Origin: Pseudomonadota bacterium
Lineage (GTDB): Bacteria; Pseudomonadota; Gammaproteobacteria; Xanthomonadales; Marinicellaceae
Direction of reading: 5' to 3'
Assembly (NCBI GenBank): GCA_008501575.1
Contig: QQUO01000277.1
Location: forward strand, 1 to 14,161
DNA: 14,161 bases
The notes beneath the pieces are model-generated. The model was given only the letters and a program-made list of their open reading frames with translations, had not been told where the DNA came from and did no database searches. Numbering within the stretch: the stretch's first letter is position 1; each line of letters opens with the position of its first letter. This document shows positions 1 to 6,399 of the stretch, one piece after another. A program made the position numbers and the translations under genes.

Positions 1-236
1 TTGTTATTATTATTTTTTATCAACCAGCAAGATTCTACCACAACATTTTTAAGAAAATACACCACTTACTTCACAAAATTGCCGTTGATTAAAAATGTTG
101 CAATTTATCATGCTGCGATTAATGGCTTTTTCAATTGTGTATCTTTATGCCGTCTGAGCGGTGTTTTTTGCAAGAATCTGCAGCGCATAATCCGTGAAAC
201 ATTATTTGGCTCATATCAACTGTCGGAATATCGTGG
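1..236. other. Intergenic stretch, no gene recognised
   Basis: This AT-rich stretch precedes the S9 peptidase promoter. Open frames run through it, but none has a ribosome binding site or a recognisable protein. I see no strong terminator, tRNA or repeat. It may hold upstream regulatory DNA or the end of a gene outside the window. Confidence 0.4.
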
Positions 237-265
237 TTTCAGGTGGAATTGGCATGGTATATAAT
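237..265 (+). promoter_or_regulatory. Probable sigma70 promoter of the S9 peptidase gene
   Basis: A perfect -10 hexamer TATAAT lies at 260-265. A poor -35 candidate (TTTCAG) sits 17 bp upstream at 237-242. Transcription would start near 272, giving a leader of about 21 nt that contains the AAGGAG ribosome binding site at 279-284. The -10 box is convincing; the -35 is not, so an activator may be involved. Confidence 0.5.
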
Positions 266-292
266 TCTTGCTTTATTCAAGGAGATGTCATT

Positions 293-2188
293 ATGCGAAC
301 AATTATTTCAATCTGCTTTATATTTTTTCTGGCGGCATGCCAACAACCGTCAGTCAAAATATCCCCGGACTCAGCGGCTGATGATTTCAAAGTCTATGAC
401 ACCGAAGCCTTTTTCGACACCACCCGACTATTTGGCTCTTCACTGAATTTCGATGGCTCGGCAGTATTGGTCAGTAGTAATGAAACCGGTATTTTTAATG
501 CCTATCGGGTACCCATTGACGGTTCGCCCAAAACACAATTGACTGACTCTGACAATAACACCATTTATGCGGTCAGCTGGTTTCCACAAGATGACCGAAT
601 CCTCTATACCGCTGATCAAGGCGGCAATGAATTAAATCACCTGTATGTGCGGGAAACAGATGGTATAGTCAAGGACCTGACGCCCGGTGATCAGCTGAAA
701 GCCAGATTTATTTCCTGGCATGACAATGATCGCCAATTTTATGTCGCCACCAATGAGCGCGATGCCAAATTTTTTGATGTCTATTTATATGCCATCGATG
801 ATTACAGTCGTGAGTTGGTATTTACCAATGAGGAAGGGTATAACATTTCGGGCATCAGCCCCGACGGTCGCTGGTTGGTGGCCGGAAAAACCAACAGCAA
901 TGCCGATTCTGATTTATATTTATTCGATTTAATGGTGAATCAGCCGGCGCCACAACATATCACTGAACATGATGGTGATGTCCAATTCAATGTCTATAAT
1001 TTCACCCCGGACAGTGAACAGTTAATCTACGGCAGTAACGCCAATGGTGAGTTTAACCGGGCTTGGCGTTATGATCTAAGCAGCCAGGTCCACAGCCCGT
1101 ATTACAGCGCTGACTGGGATGTTAGCGGGGTTGGTTTCTCTGATAACGGTCAATATCGCGTGGTGGCTGTTAACGAAGATGCTCGCACAAATCTCTATAT
1201 CACTGATTTAGAGAGTAACCAGCCTTTGGCTTTACCGGATTTACCACAAGGGAATTTGCGGGGCGTTAATTTCAGCGATGATGCGGACACCATGGTGTTT
1301 TATCTGGCGACGGATACCTCACCGGCCAATTTGTATGTCCACCAAATCGGAACTGATCGCGTCACCCGCCTCAGCGAAACCGGCAATCCGGCCATTGATG
1401 AAAACCATTTGGTCAGCGGTGAAGTGCGTAGGTTTGCCAGCTTTGATGGATTACAAATCCCCGGTATTCTTTATAAACCCAAACAAGCCGCTCATCAAAA
1501 AGTGCCGGCACTGATATATATTCATGGTGGTCCGGGTGGTCAATCCCGAATCGGTTACTCTCCACTCATCCAAAACTTAGTGAATCACGGCTACGCAATA
1601 TTTATGATTAACAACCGTGGCTCCAGTGGTTATGGCAAAACATTTTTCCATTTAGATGATCGAAAACACGGTGATCATGACCTGAAGGATGTGGTTTACA
1701 ATAAATATTACCTACAATCTTTAGATTGGGTTGATGGCGAGAAAATTGCGGTTATCGGCGGCAGCTATGGTGGTTATTTGACCATGGCAGCCATGGCTTT
1801 TACCGATGAGTTTGCGGTCGGTATTAATATTTTTGGGGTCACCAATTGGGTGCGCACTTTAAAAAGCATCCCTCCCTATTGGGAATCCTTCCGCAAATCC
1901 TTATACGATGAACTGGGAGATCCGGCCACCGATGAAGAACGCCTGCGCGCCATATCTCCGGTGTTTTTTGGCCATCAAGTCAAAAGCCCGGTGCTGATTG
2001 TTCAAGGCGCCAATGATCCGCGAGTTTTAAAAATCGAAAGTGATGACATGGTTGAGGCAATTCGTTCCGGTGGTACCTACGTGGACTATCTGGTGTTCGA
2101 TGATGAGGGTCATGGCTTCAGTAAAACAGCCAATCAAATTACAGCCAGTAAAAAATACCTGGCTTTTTTGGATGCCTACTTAAAATAA
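293..2188 (+). CDS. S9-family serine peptidase, prolyl oligopeptidase type, lipoprotein
   Basis: The 631-residue product is a secreted serine peptidase of family S9 (acylaminoacyl/dipeptidyl peptidase group), expected to cut peptides in the periplasm. I chose the ATG at 293 because AAGGAG lies 8 nt upstream. The resulting N-terminus is a lipoprotein signal with lipobox LAAC, Cys16 being the lipidated residue. Longer upstream in-frame starts would bury that signal. Residues about 30-390 form a WD40-like beta-propeller with repeated blades such as ISPDGRWL. Residues about 395-631 are the alpha/beta hydrolase domain with YIHGGPGG, nucleophile Ser491 in GGSYGGY, Asp575 in ANDPRV and His607 in DEGHGF, so the triad is complete. 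Length is normal for the family. The exact cleavage specificity cannot be read from sequence. It is monocistronic, ending at a terminator. Confidence 0.93.
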   Translation: MRTIISICFIFFLAACQQPSVKISPDSAADDFKVYDTEAFFDTTRLFGSSLNFDGSAVLVSSNETGIFNAYRVPIDGSPKTQLTDSDNNTIYAVSWFPQDDRILYTADQGGNELNHLYVRETDGIVKDLTPGDQLKARFISWHDNDRQFYVATNERDAKFFDVYLYAIDDYSRELVFTNEEGYNISGISPDGRWLVAGKTNSNADSDLYLFDLMVNQPAPQHITEHDGDVQFNVYNFTPDSEQLIYGSNANGEFNRAWRYDLSSQVHSPYYSADWDVSGVGFSDNGQYRVVAVNEDARTNLYITDLESNQPLALPDLPQGNLRGVNFSDDADTMVFYLATDTSPANLYVHQIGTDRVTRLSETGNPAIDENHLVSGEVRRFASFDGLQIPGILYKPKQAAHQKVPALIYIHGGPGGQSRIGYSPLIQNLVNHGYAIFMINNRGSSGYGKTFFHLDDRKHGDHDLKDVVYNKYYLQSLDWVDGEKIAVIGGSYGGYLTMAAMAFTDEFAVGINIFGVTNWVRTLKSIPPYWESFRKSLYDELGDPATDEERLRAISPVFFGHQVKSPVLIVQGANDPRVLKIESDDMVEAIRSGGTYVDYLVFDDEGHGFSKTANQITASKKYLAFLDAYLK

Positions 2189-2206
2189 GCTTCTGCTTAA
2201 GACTAA

Positions 2207-2236
2207 AAAAAGCCGAAGAGGGATCTCCGGCTTTTT
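2207..2236. terminator. Bidirectional Rho-independent terminator
   Basis: A hairpin with arms AAAAAGCCG (2207-2215) and CGGCTTTTT (2228-2236) lies between two convergent genes. A further GAG/CTC pairing sits inside across a two-base bulge, closing a GGAT loop. The A run on one side and T run on the other let it serve the peptidase gene on the plus strand and the small exported-protein gene on the minus strand. Confidence 0.88.
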
Positions 2237-2242
2237 GAAACA

Positions 2243-2773
2243 TCACTGACTTTTATCCTCCAAATAATCATCAAGCGCCATCATTTTTCGTTCAAATCCT
2301 TCTAACTGTTTACTGTATCGCTGATTTAATGCGTTTAATTCCTCATTATATTGATCGACTCCAAAGCTTTTCACATAACCCATCACCACTTGATTATGGT
2401 CTGGATATAATTGTTTAACCAATTCCAAATTATCAAATAAAGGACAACTTAAACACACGGGGGGCCATGGAATTTCAGGCAAAATCGTCACCGCGGGATT
2501 CAAACTAAATGAAGGTGCAGTCGGTGAGCGGTATACAAATATTGGAACACACTCCTGAGTTCCGCTACGGATACCATAGTACAACTCACGTCCGGCTCGT
2601 GCTGACTCAAAATTCTCTTCACATTCTCGTTGTGTTGCGCCTCGAACTGTTATTGCCGGAATACTAATGTCAACAAAAATCAACTCGCCTTCGTAACCCA
2701 CCACTCGCAATGCTTGGCTATGAGCCACCGATCCAAACACAAACATGGCCATACATAAAAATAAATATTTCAT
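2243..2773 (-). CDS. Small exported protein of unknown function
   Basis: I do not recognise this 176-residue protein. The start at 2773 is chosen because it gives a clean Sec signal peptide (MKYLFLCMAMFVFG..., cleavage likely near residues 19-21 around AHSQA) and has AGAGGA a few bases upstream; the longer frame adds 11 residues before the signal. The mature part has four cysteines: Cys51 and Cys75, which could form a disulfide, and Cys107/Cys110 in a CLSC pair after a proline-rich stretch. The last 40 residues are charged and probably helical or coiled-coil. Export suggests a periplasmic or secreted product. CxxC could suggest thiol chemistry or metal binding, but no thioredoxin-like fold is evident. 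The gene is separate from tpm upstream (140 bp gap) and shares the terminator with the convergent peptidase gene. Confidence 0.75.
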   Translation of the reverse strand: MKYLFLCMAMFVFGSVAHSQALRVVGYEGELIFVDISIPAITVRGATQRECEENFESARAGRELYYGIRSGTQECVPIFVYRSPTAPSFSLNPAVTILPEIPWPPVCLSCPLFDNLELVKQLYPDHNQVVMGYVKSFGVDQYNEELNALNQRYSKQLEGFERKMMALDDYLEDKSQ

Positions 2774-2802
2774 AAATAATCCTCTCATAATTAACAAAAT
2801 CA

Positions 2803-2817
2803 CCAAATTTAATTTGG
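2803..2817. promoter_or_regulatory. 15-bp perfect palindrome, possible operator
   Basis: CCAAATT, one central base, then AATTTGG forms an exact dyad about 30 bp upstream of the exported-protein start, where a promoter would be expected. It could be a repressor site. No regulator is known and it may be chance in AT-rich DNA. Confidence 0.3.
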
Positions 2818-2913
2818 CTTAAAAGTTAATACGAGATTTGTTCGGTTATCATGACAGTTTCATTTTTATTGTCGTGGTAAATACAAGTTTAATATCCCTA
2901 GCAATAAGATTAT

Positions 2914-3552
2914 TCACTTTGGATTCAATAGCCAAGCAGACTCCTTTGCCGCCACATTCCTTAAACCGCCGGCCACTTCACGCACACTCAGGTTTTCAAT
3001 GTCATAAACAGCATTATAATATTGATGAATGGTCTGTTCGCTCACAGAAAACGGCGGTCCGGCCATTTGCTTTTGGTCATAATTAAAAACAATCAGCAGT
3101 TGCGGTGTTTTCGGGCAAAGTTGAAGCATATGCCGGCTGTATTGTAGCCGCAAAGCTTCGGGCAAGGCCACCAATGCGGCGCGATCATAAACAGCATCCA
3201 CCGGCCCCAATTGCTGGGCTGTCAGCTTAAAAATATCGCCTTGAAAAATGCAGATATTGGCCGCTTTGTAACAAGTCAGATGCTTGTTAATCATTGTTTC
3301 ATTTGGGGTTAAGTTTAAACGTTGAAACAACTGCTCAACCGCAGAATGGTTCAGCTCTACACCAACCACATGATGACCTTGCGCCAATAACCAATCGATG
3401 TCCAGGGTTTTACCACATAAAGGCAGAAAAATTCTACTGTGAGGGGCTAATGACAATTGATTAAGGTGATTAACCAAAAGATCATTGGGTTTGGATTCAT
3501 GAAAGCCAATTTCATTCTTTTGCCAGCGGCGGTGCCAAAATTCCTGTTCCAT
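2914..3552 (-). CDS. tpm: Thiopurine S-methyltransferase (microbial TPMT)
   Basis: The 212-residue product is a cytoplasmic class I SAM-dependent methyltransferase of the TPMT family, which in bacteria methylates thiopurines and has been tied to selenium and tellurium methylation. Visible family marks are the N-terminal FWHRRWQKNEIGFHE (5-19), the SAM-binding stretch LPLCGKTLDIDWL with GVELN after it (44-68), the VYDRAALVALP motif (121-131) and GPPFSVS (165-171). Length is close to the usual bacterial size of about 215. The ATG at 3552 is preferred over an in-frame TTG two codons upstream, because MEQEFWHRRW matches the family N-terminus. The ribosome binding site is weak (TTGGA). The gene appears monocistronic. 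Confidence 0.92.
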   Translation of the reverse strand: MEQEFWHRRWQKNEIGFHESKPNDLLVNHLNQLSLAPHSRIFLPLCGKTLDIDWLLAQGHHVVGVELNHSAVEQLFQRLNLTPNETMINKHLTCYKAANICIFQGDIFKLTAQQLGPVDAVYDRAALVALPEALRLQYSRHMLQLCPKTPQLLIVFNYDQKQMAGPPFSVSEQTIHQYYNAVYDIENLSVREVAGGLRNVAAKESAWLLNPK

Positions 3553-3580
3553 AATCAATCCAAATATTTATCAAAAAAAT

Positions 3581-3608
3581 ACAATAACACACAGCGGCAG
3601 ATTCGCAA
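3581..3608 (-). promoter_or_regulatory. Possible promoter of tpm
   Basis: On the minus strand TTGCGA (3608-3603) and TATTGT (3586-3581) are 16 bp apart, each matching 4 of 6 consensus bases. The start site would fall near 3574, about 22 nt before the tpm ATG. This is only a consensus match. Confidence 0.33.
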
Positions 3609-3721
3609 TGTATTTAAAACAAGGGTGTATTAATTATGACTGTGGCGGGAAATGGCGCGCCCGGAGAGATTATTTCGTGCGTCCTTGCACTCAACCCTAT
3701 GGGCCGCGCTAAAGCACGTTC

Positions 3722-3743
3722 AAAAAGGCAATCCTGCCTTTTT
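3722..3743. terminator. Strong symmetrical hairpin inside the tRNA-linked repeat
   Basis: Arms AAAAAGGCA (3722-3730) and TGCCTTTTT (3735-3743) pair perfectly over 9 bp around the loop ATCC. With A and T runs at the base it could terminate transcription in either direction. In the tRNA transcript it would lie about 76 nt beyond the CCA end, acting as a second stop or a processing signal. Confidence 0.6.
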
Positions 3744-3786
3744 AGTCGAACTCAGGCGGGTATTCTCATTCTCCGAAATTGCCCAT

Positions 3787-3812
3787 AAAAAAACCACCCA
3801 ATTTGGGTGGTT
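3787..3812 (-). terminator. Rho-independent terminator of the tRNA-Arg gene
   Basis: On the minus strand AACCACCC and GGGTGGTT form an 8-bp stem (plus-strand 3792-3799 with 3805-3812) around a short A/T loop, followed by a run of seven T (3793-3787). It starts 6 nt after the encoded CCA, the usual place for a single-tRNA terminator. Confidence 0.87.
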
Positions 3813-3818
3813 CTTGTA

Positions 3819-3895
3819 TGGCGCGCCCGGAGAGATTTGAACTCCCGACCAATCGGTTCGAAGCCGATTACTCTATCCAGCTGAGCTACGGGCGC
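3819..3895 (-). tRNA. tRNA-Arg, anticodon UCG
   Basis: The minus strand folds as a full cloverleaf. The acceptor is GCGCCCG (3895-3889) with CGGGCGC (3829-3823). The D arm contains AGCTCAGCTGGATAGAGT. The anticodon stem ATCGG/CCGAT encloses loop CTTCGAA with anticodon TCG at 3861-3859. The T loop is GTTCAAATC. The discriminator is G (3822) and CCA is encoded at 3821-3819. The tRNA reads arginine CGA codons. It has its own good promoter and terminator, so it looks monocistronic. Its 3' end is duplicated downstream. Confidence 0.97.
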
Positions 3896-3912
3896 ATTGC
3901 TTGGGATTGCGT

Positions 3913-3941
3913 ATTGTACTTAATTTAATAACTGATGTGAA
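3913..3941 (-). promoter_or_regulatory. Sigma70 promoter of tRNA-Arg
   Basis: On the minus strand TTCACA (3941-3936) and TACAAT (3918-3913) are separated by exactly 17 bp, each matching 5 of 6 consensus bases. Transcription would begin near 3906, about 11 nt before the mature tRNA 5' end. Confidence 0.72.
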
Positions 3942-3991
3942 AAGAATACTGAGATAAAATCACTCAAAAGCATGTCATCGTACAGTTAATT

Positions 3992-4008
3992 CCGGAGAGA
4001 TTACTTCG
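3992..4008. repeat. 17-bp partial copy of the tRNA-linked repeat end
   Basis: CCGGAGAGATTACTTCG matches 3661-3677 at 16 of 17 positions, including bases beyond the tRNA-derived part. It therefore resembles the repeat unit rather than just a tRNA T arm. It overlaps the last two codons and stop of pxpC, so the pxpC end may be built from repeat sequence. Confidence 0.45.
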
Positions 4009-4867
4009 CCAAATAAAAGTATATGGTTTCTTTGGGTCTGACCTGGGCCAATTGATTGAGTGCCTGTCGATGTAACACCACAATGCGCGGGTAGCCGCCG
4101 GTGGTTTGGCTGTCACGGTGGGTGATGATGTAATCCCCGCCTGGGGTGATTTGCATACTACCGGGCACCAAGCCGGTGCTGGGCATGTCTTTTTTAGTTT
4201 TTAAATGTAATTCGGGACCGGTTACTTTCATGCCCTGGCGACTAATGTGTTCTGTCATGGTCAGGGGCCGGGACATTATGTGCCGTTGGGCTGTTTCAGT
4301 AAACCAATCATATTCCGGACCTCTGCTTACAGCGAGACTGTGAATACTGTTATGTGGTGGTCGTTTATAAGTGGGTTTTTGCCGGCCCTGGACCTGTTTT
4401 GGGTTTTGCAAAGACAGGCCATCATTGTGTTGCAATCTGCGCCCTTTATAACCCCCTAATTTGGCCACGGTCAGGGTCGAACAACTGTTCAATACAGAAT
4501 CACATACCAAGCCACCTGCAAACGCCACATAGGTCCACATGCCCTTTCTTAAAGGTTCAATTTCTAAACCATCTCCGGGATTTAAATGTATGCATTGATG
4601 ACTATTGACGGCTTTATGGTTGACCAAAACCTGTGCCTGGGCACCGACCACAGCCACTGAACAGGACACTTTAATGGTAAAGATAATGCCGGCCACATCC
4701 ACTTCCAGCAAGGCTTCATCCGGCATATTATTCACCATGTAATTTGCGAGCCTGGCGGAATCACGGTCCATAAACCCCGATTGTGGAATCCCTAAATGGC
4801 CAAATCCAATGCGCCCGCCATCTTGAATGGTGGTCATAAACCCCGCTTTGTTAATGGTGATGGTCAT
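4001..4867 (-). CDS. pxpC: 5-oxoprolinase subunit PxpC (carboxyltransferase-like, KipA family)
   Basis: This 288-residue subunit works with PxpA and PxpB to hydrolyse 5-oxoproline to glutamate with ATP. The family signature is clear: an N-terminal GFMTTIQDGGRIGFGHLGIP and GFMDRDSARLAN (9-42), a central SRGPEYDWF, SRQGMKVTGPEL, and a C-terminal GLVPGSMQITPGGDYI with TTGGYPRI. The ATG at 4867 overlaps the pxpB stop by 4 nt (ATGA), indicating translational coupling. The protein is somewhat short for the family (about 310) and ends abruptly after TIYFYLAK, where a short partial repeat supplies the last codons and stop; a few C-terminal residues may have been lost. The older family label is biotin-dependent carboxyltransferase, but no biotin enzyme is implied. 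Confidence 0.93.
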   Translation of the reverse strand: MTITINKAGFMTTIQDGGRIGFGHLGIPQSGFMDRDSARLANYMVNNMPDEALLEVDVAGIIFTIKVSCSVAVVGAQAQVLVNHKAVNSHQCIHLNPGDGLEIEPLRKGMWTYVAFAGGLVCDSVLNSCSTLTVAKLGGYKGRRLQHNDGLSLQNPKQVQGRQKPTYKRPPHNSIHSLAVSRGPEYDWFTETAQRHIMSRPLTMTEHISRQGMKVTGPELHLKTKKDMPSTGLVPGSMQITPGGDYIITHRDSQTTGGYPRIVVLHRQALNQLAQVRPKETIYFYLAK

Positions 4868-5547
4868 GGATGTTGATTGCTAAATTGCTGATATTCCATG
4901 GCTGTAAATTGAATCTGATCTCCGGGTTGATACAGTATCGGTGGTTGCTTTTGCCAATCAATTAAAGGCAGTGGTGTTCGCCCAATCACATGCCAGCCGG
5001 CCGGGCTATTTAAAGTATAAATACCTGTTTGCCGGTTAGCGATGGCAATACTGCCTGGCGCAGTGTGCGGGCTTGGTTGAGATTTTCGTGGAATAATGAG
5101 TGATTCGTGCAATCCATTTAGATAAGCAAAACCGGGTAAAAAACCCAAAAAGTCAACCTGATGAATTGTTGCTGTGTGTCGTTTTATTATTGTTTCAAGG
5201 CTCAGCGATGTGTGCGCCATAACCGCCTCAATATCGGTTGCCAGCCTGGGGTCATAACACACCGGAATCTCATGTAATTGAGGTGAGCTGTTTAATTTGG
5301 CACTGCGCTCACAGGCAATATGCACGGCTTCCATGATGTCATCATCGACATCGGTCGGTTGTCGAAACACCAACATTAAATTTTCTGAAGCAGGCACCAC
5401 CTCAATAATATCAGGTACTTTCTGGGAACGAATGTAATTGGCCAATGCCTGTAATCTCTGTTGCCTTTGCGGGTGTGGCTTAACATAAATCAACAAGGCA
5501 CAATCGCCATTGGTTTGAACATAAGAAACTTCTAAGGGCTCTATCAT
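4864..5547 (-). CDS. pxpB: 5-oxoprolinase subunit PxpB (KipI family)
   Basis: The 227-residue product is the KipI-type subunit of the cytoplasmic 5-oxoprolinase complex. Recognisable segments are GFLPGFAYL in the middle, PRKSQPSPHTAPGSIAIA and the C-terminal half GIYTLNSPAGWHVIGRTPLPLID, all typical of the family, and length is normal. B. subtilis KipI was first described as an inhibitor of the sporulation kinase KinA, but in this operon context the oxoprolinase role applies. Start and stop overlap both neighbours by 4 nt, so all three subunits should be made in step. Confidence 0.94.
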   Translation of the reverse strand: MIEPLEVSYVQTNGDCALLIYVKPHPQRQQRLQALANYIRSQKVPDIIEVVPASENLMLVFRQPTDVDDDIMEAVHIACERSAKLNSSPQLHEIPVCYDPRLATDIEAVMAHTSLSLETIIKRHTATIHQVDFLGFLPGFAYLNGLHESLIIPRKSQPSPHTAPGSIAIANRQTGIYTLNSPAGWHVIGRTPLPLIDWQKQPPILYQPGDQIQFTAMEYQQFSNQHP

Positions 5548-6290
5548 GGCCGCGCCATTTTTTCACCCAAATCATTCAATAAGCGCTGTAAGGCTTGGGC
5601 GGTGGCCAGCGCTTGCGGCTGATCTCCGTGGAGACAAAGGGTTTTGCATCGAACCGTAAACCAGCGACCATCATGACCACTCAAACCACCATCGACAATC
5701 AAGGAACGGGCTTGTTGCATTTGTGCAGAGATATCTTCTATCAGGGCATCACGGTGAATACGCGGCAATAAGCGGTGCCGACTTAAATAGCGGCGATCAA
5801 CAAATGCCTCCGGCACAAAAGCTTGGTTGGCCATAGTGGCGGCTTCTGCCAGCGCCGAATGGGCCTGACCATACAATTTAAGCTCACCATCAATGGCCGC
5901 AACCGCCGCCACGATTACTTTGGCAATGGCCAAATCATCCGCGGCATCATTGTACAGAGCACCATGGGGTTTAACATGATGTAAGCTTGCATTTTGTGAT
6001 TCTGTGATGTTTTTTAAAGTCATAATTTGTACGGTTAAAACCTCGAATAATTCAGAATCTGCCATGGACATGCTGCGGCGGCCAAAATTAGCGGCATCCG
6101 GATAACTGGGATGCGCCCCTATGGCCACATCATTGTCCTGTGCCAATTGAACACTGTGTCGCATGGTTCGCGTATTACCGATATGACCACCACAGGCTAT
6201 ATTACAGGCGCTGATAAACGGCATGATTTTGGCATCATTATTTGCTGCCGATAAATCTTCATACTCACCCAAATCACAGTTAATATCCAT
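5544..6290 (-). CDS. pxpA: 5-oxoprolinase subunit PxpA (LamB/YcsF family)
   Basis: The 248-residue product is the LamB/YcsF subunit of PxpABC, which recycles the damage product and metabolite 5-oxoproline (pyroglutamate) to glutamate. Visible motifs are NCDLGE (4-9), SACNIACGGHIGN (27-39), GAHPSYPDAANFGRR (58-72), VKPHGALYN and CLHGDQ. Length is typical. The ATG at 6290 matches the conserved start MDINCDLGE. No Shine-Dalgarno sequence precedes it, and an extended -10 box ends only 6 nt upstream, so a leaderless mRNA is likely. It is the first gene of the operon and diverges from the membrane-anchored protein gene at 6400. Confidence 0.95.
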   Translation of the reverse strand: MDINCDLGEYEDLSAANNDAKIMPFISACNIACGGHIGNTRTMRHSVQLAQDNDVAIGAHPSYPDAANFGRRSMSMADSELFEVLTVQIMTLKNITESQNASLHHVKPHGALYNDAADDLAIAKVIVAAVAAIDGELKLYGQAHSALAEAATMANQAFVPEAFVDRRYLSRHRLLPRIHRDALIEDISAQMQQARSLIVDGGLSGHDGRWFTVRCKTLCLHGDQPQALATAQALQRLLNDLGEKMARP

Positions 6291-6296
6291 AGGGTT

Positions 6297-6305
6297 ATTT
6301 TAACA
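6297..6305 (-). promoter_or_regulatory. Extended -10 promoter of pxpABC, predicting a leaderless mRNA
   Basis: On the minus strand TGTTAAAAT (6305-6297) is an extended -10 element (TG, one base, TAAAAT). Only 6 bases separate it from the A of the pxpA ATG, so initiation at the usual distance falls on or next to the start codon. No convincing -35 is present, which an extended -10 can tolerate. Confidence 0.55.
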
Positions 6306-6366
6306 TACACACAAAGCTCGATAGATACCTGTTGGAACCTATTAAACTTCATAATTTATGACATCC

Positions 6367-6375
6367 TGTTAAAAT
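6367..6375 (+). promoter_or_regulatory. Extended -10 promoter of the gene at 6400
   Basis: TGTTAAAAT at 6367-6375 is the same extended -10 sequence as that facing pxpA, in the opposite direction. Initiation near 6382 gives a leader of about 18 nt with a weak GAG at 6391-6393 as ribosome binding site. The -35 region is poor. Confidence 0.5.
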
Positions 6376-6399
6376 AGTCATTTTTGTATCGAGCGATTT

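Larger units (their letters stand above)
3652..3817 (-). repeat. tRNA-end-linked repeat unit, RtT-like element
   Basis: The unit ends with ATGGCGCGCCCGGAGAGATT (3652-3671), an exact copy of 3818-3837. That sequence is the CCA end, the acceptor strand and part of the T arm of the adjacent tRNA-Arg. The two copies are 166 bp apart. The interior is hairpin-rich: a 9-bp stem at 3722-3743, CGTGC at 3676-3680 able to pair with GCACG at 3714-3718, and CGGAGA/TCTCCG near the ends (3662-3667, 3770-3775). The layout matches the E. coli tyrT repeats (RtT RNA), where units of about 178 bp downstream of a tRNA each carry about 19 bp of the tRNA 3' end. Membership of that family is inferred from layout, not from alignment. 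An attachment-site remnant is the alternative. No protein is supported here. Confidence 0.6.

Noticed and set aside
147..158. ATGCCGTCTGAG, one base different from the Neisseria DNA uptake sequence
   Set aside because: I saw no other copy in the window and nothing else suggests Neisseria; a single 12-mer is best taken as chance.
146..167. GCCGTCTGAGCGGT followed by a T run as terminator of an upstream gene
   Set aside because: Only three or four pairs can form, too few for a stable terminator.
1..264. Open frame of 87 codons at the window start
   Set aside because: It begins with TTG at the edge, has no ribosome binding site and no recognisable protein, and runs into the S9 peptidase promoter.
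194..292. Longer N-terminus for the S9 peptidase
   Set aside because: It would place 33 extra residues before a clear lipoprotein signal and would lie upstream of the likely promoter; the ATG at 293 has a good ribosome binding site.
3553..3558. TTG start for tpm two codons upstream
   Set aside because: The ATG at 3552 gives the conserved family N-terminus; the TTG adds nothing.
3652..3837. Integrated element bounded by att sites in the tRNA 3' end
   Set aside because: The geometry fits, but only 146 bp lie between the repeats and there is no integrase; the RtT-like reading explains the structured interior better. Kept as an alternative.
3652..3840. Plus-strand open frame of 62 codons (MARPERLF...)
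   Set aside because: It reads through the antisense of a tRNA end and a hairpin-rich repeat; such frames are known spurious proteins.
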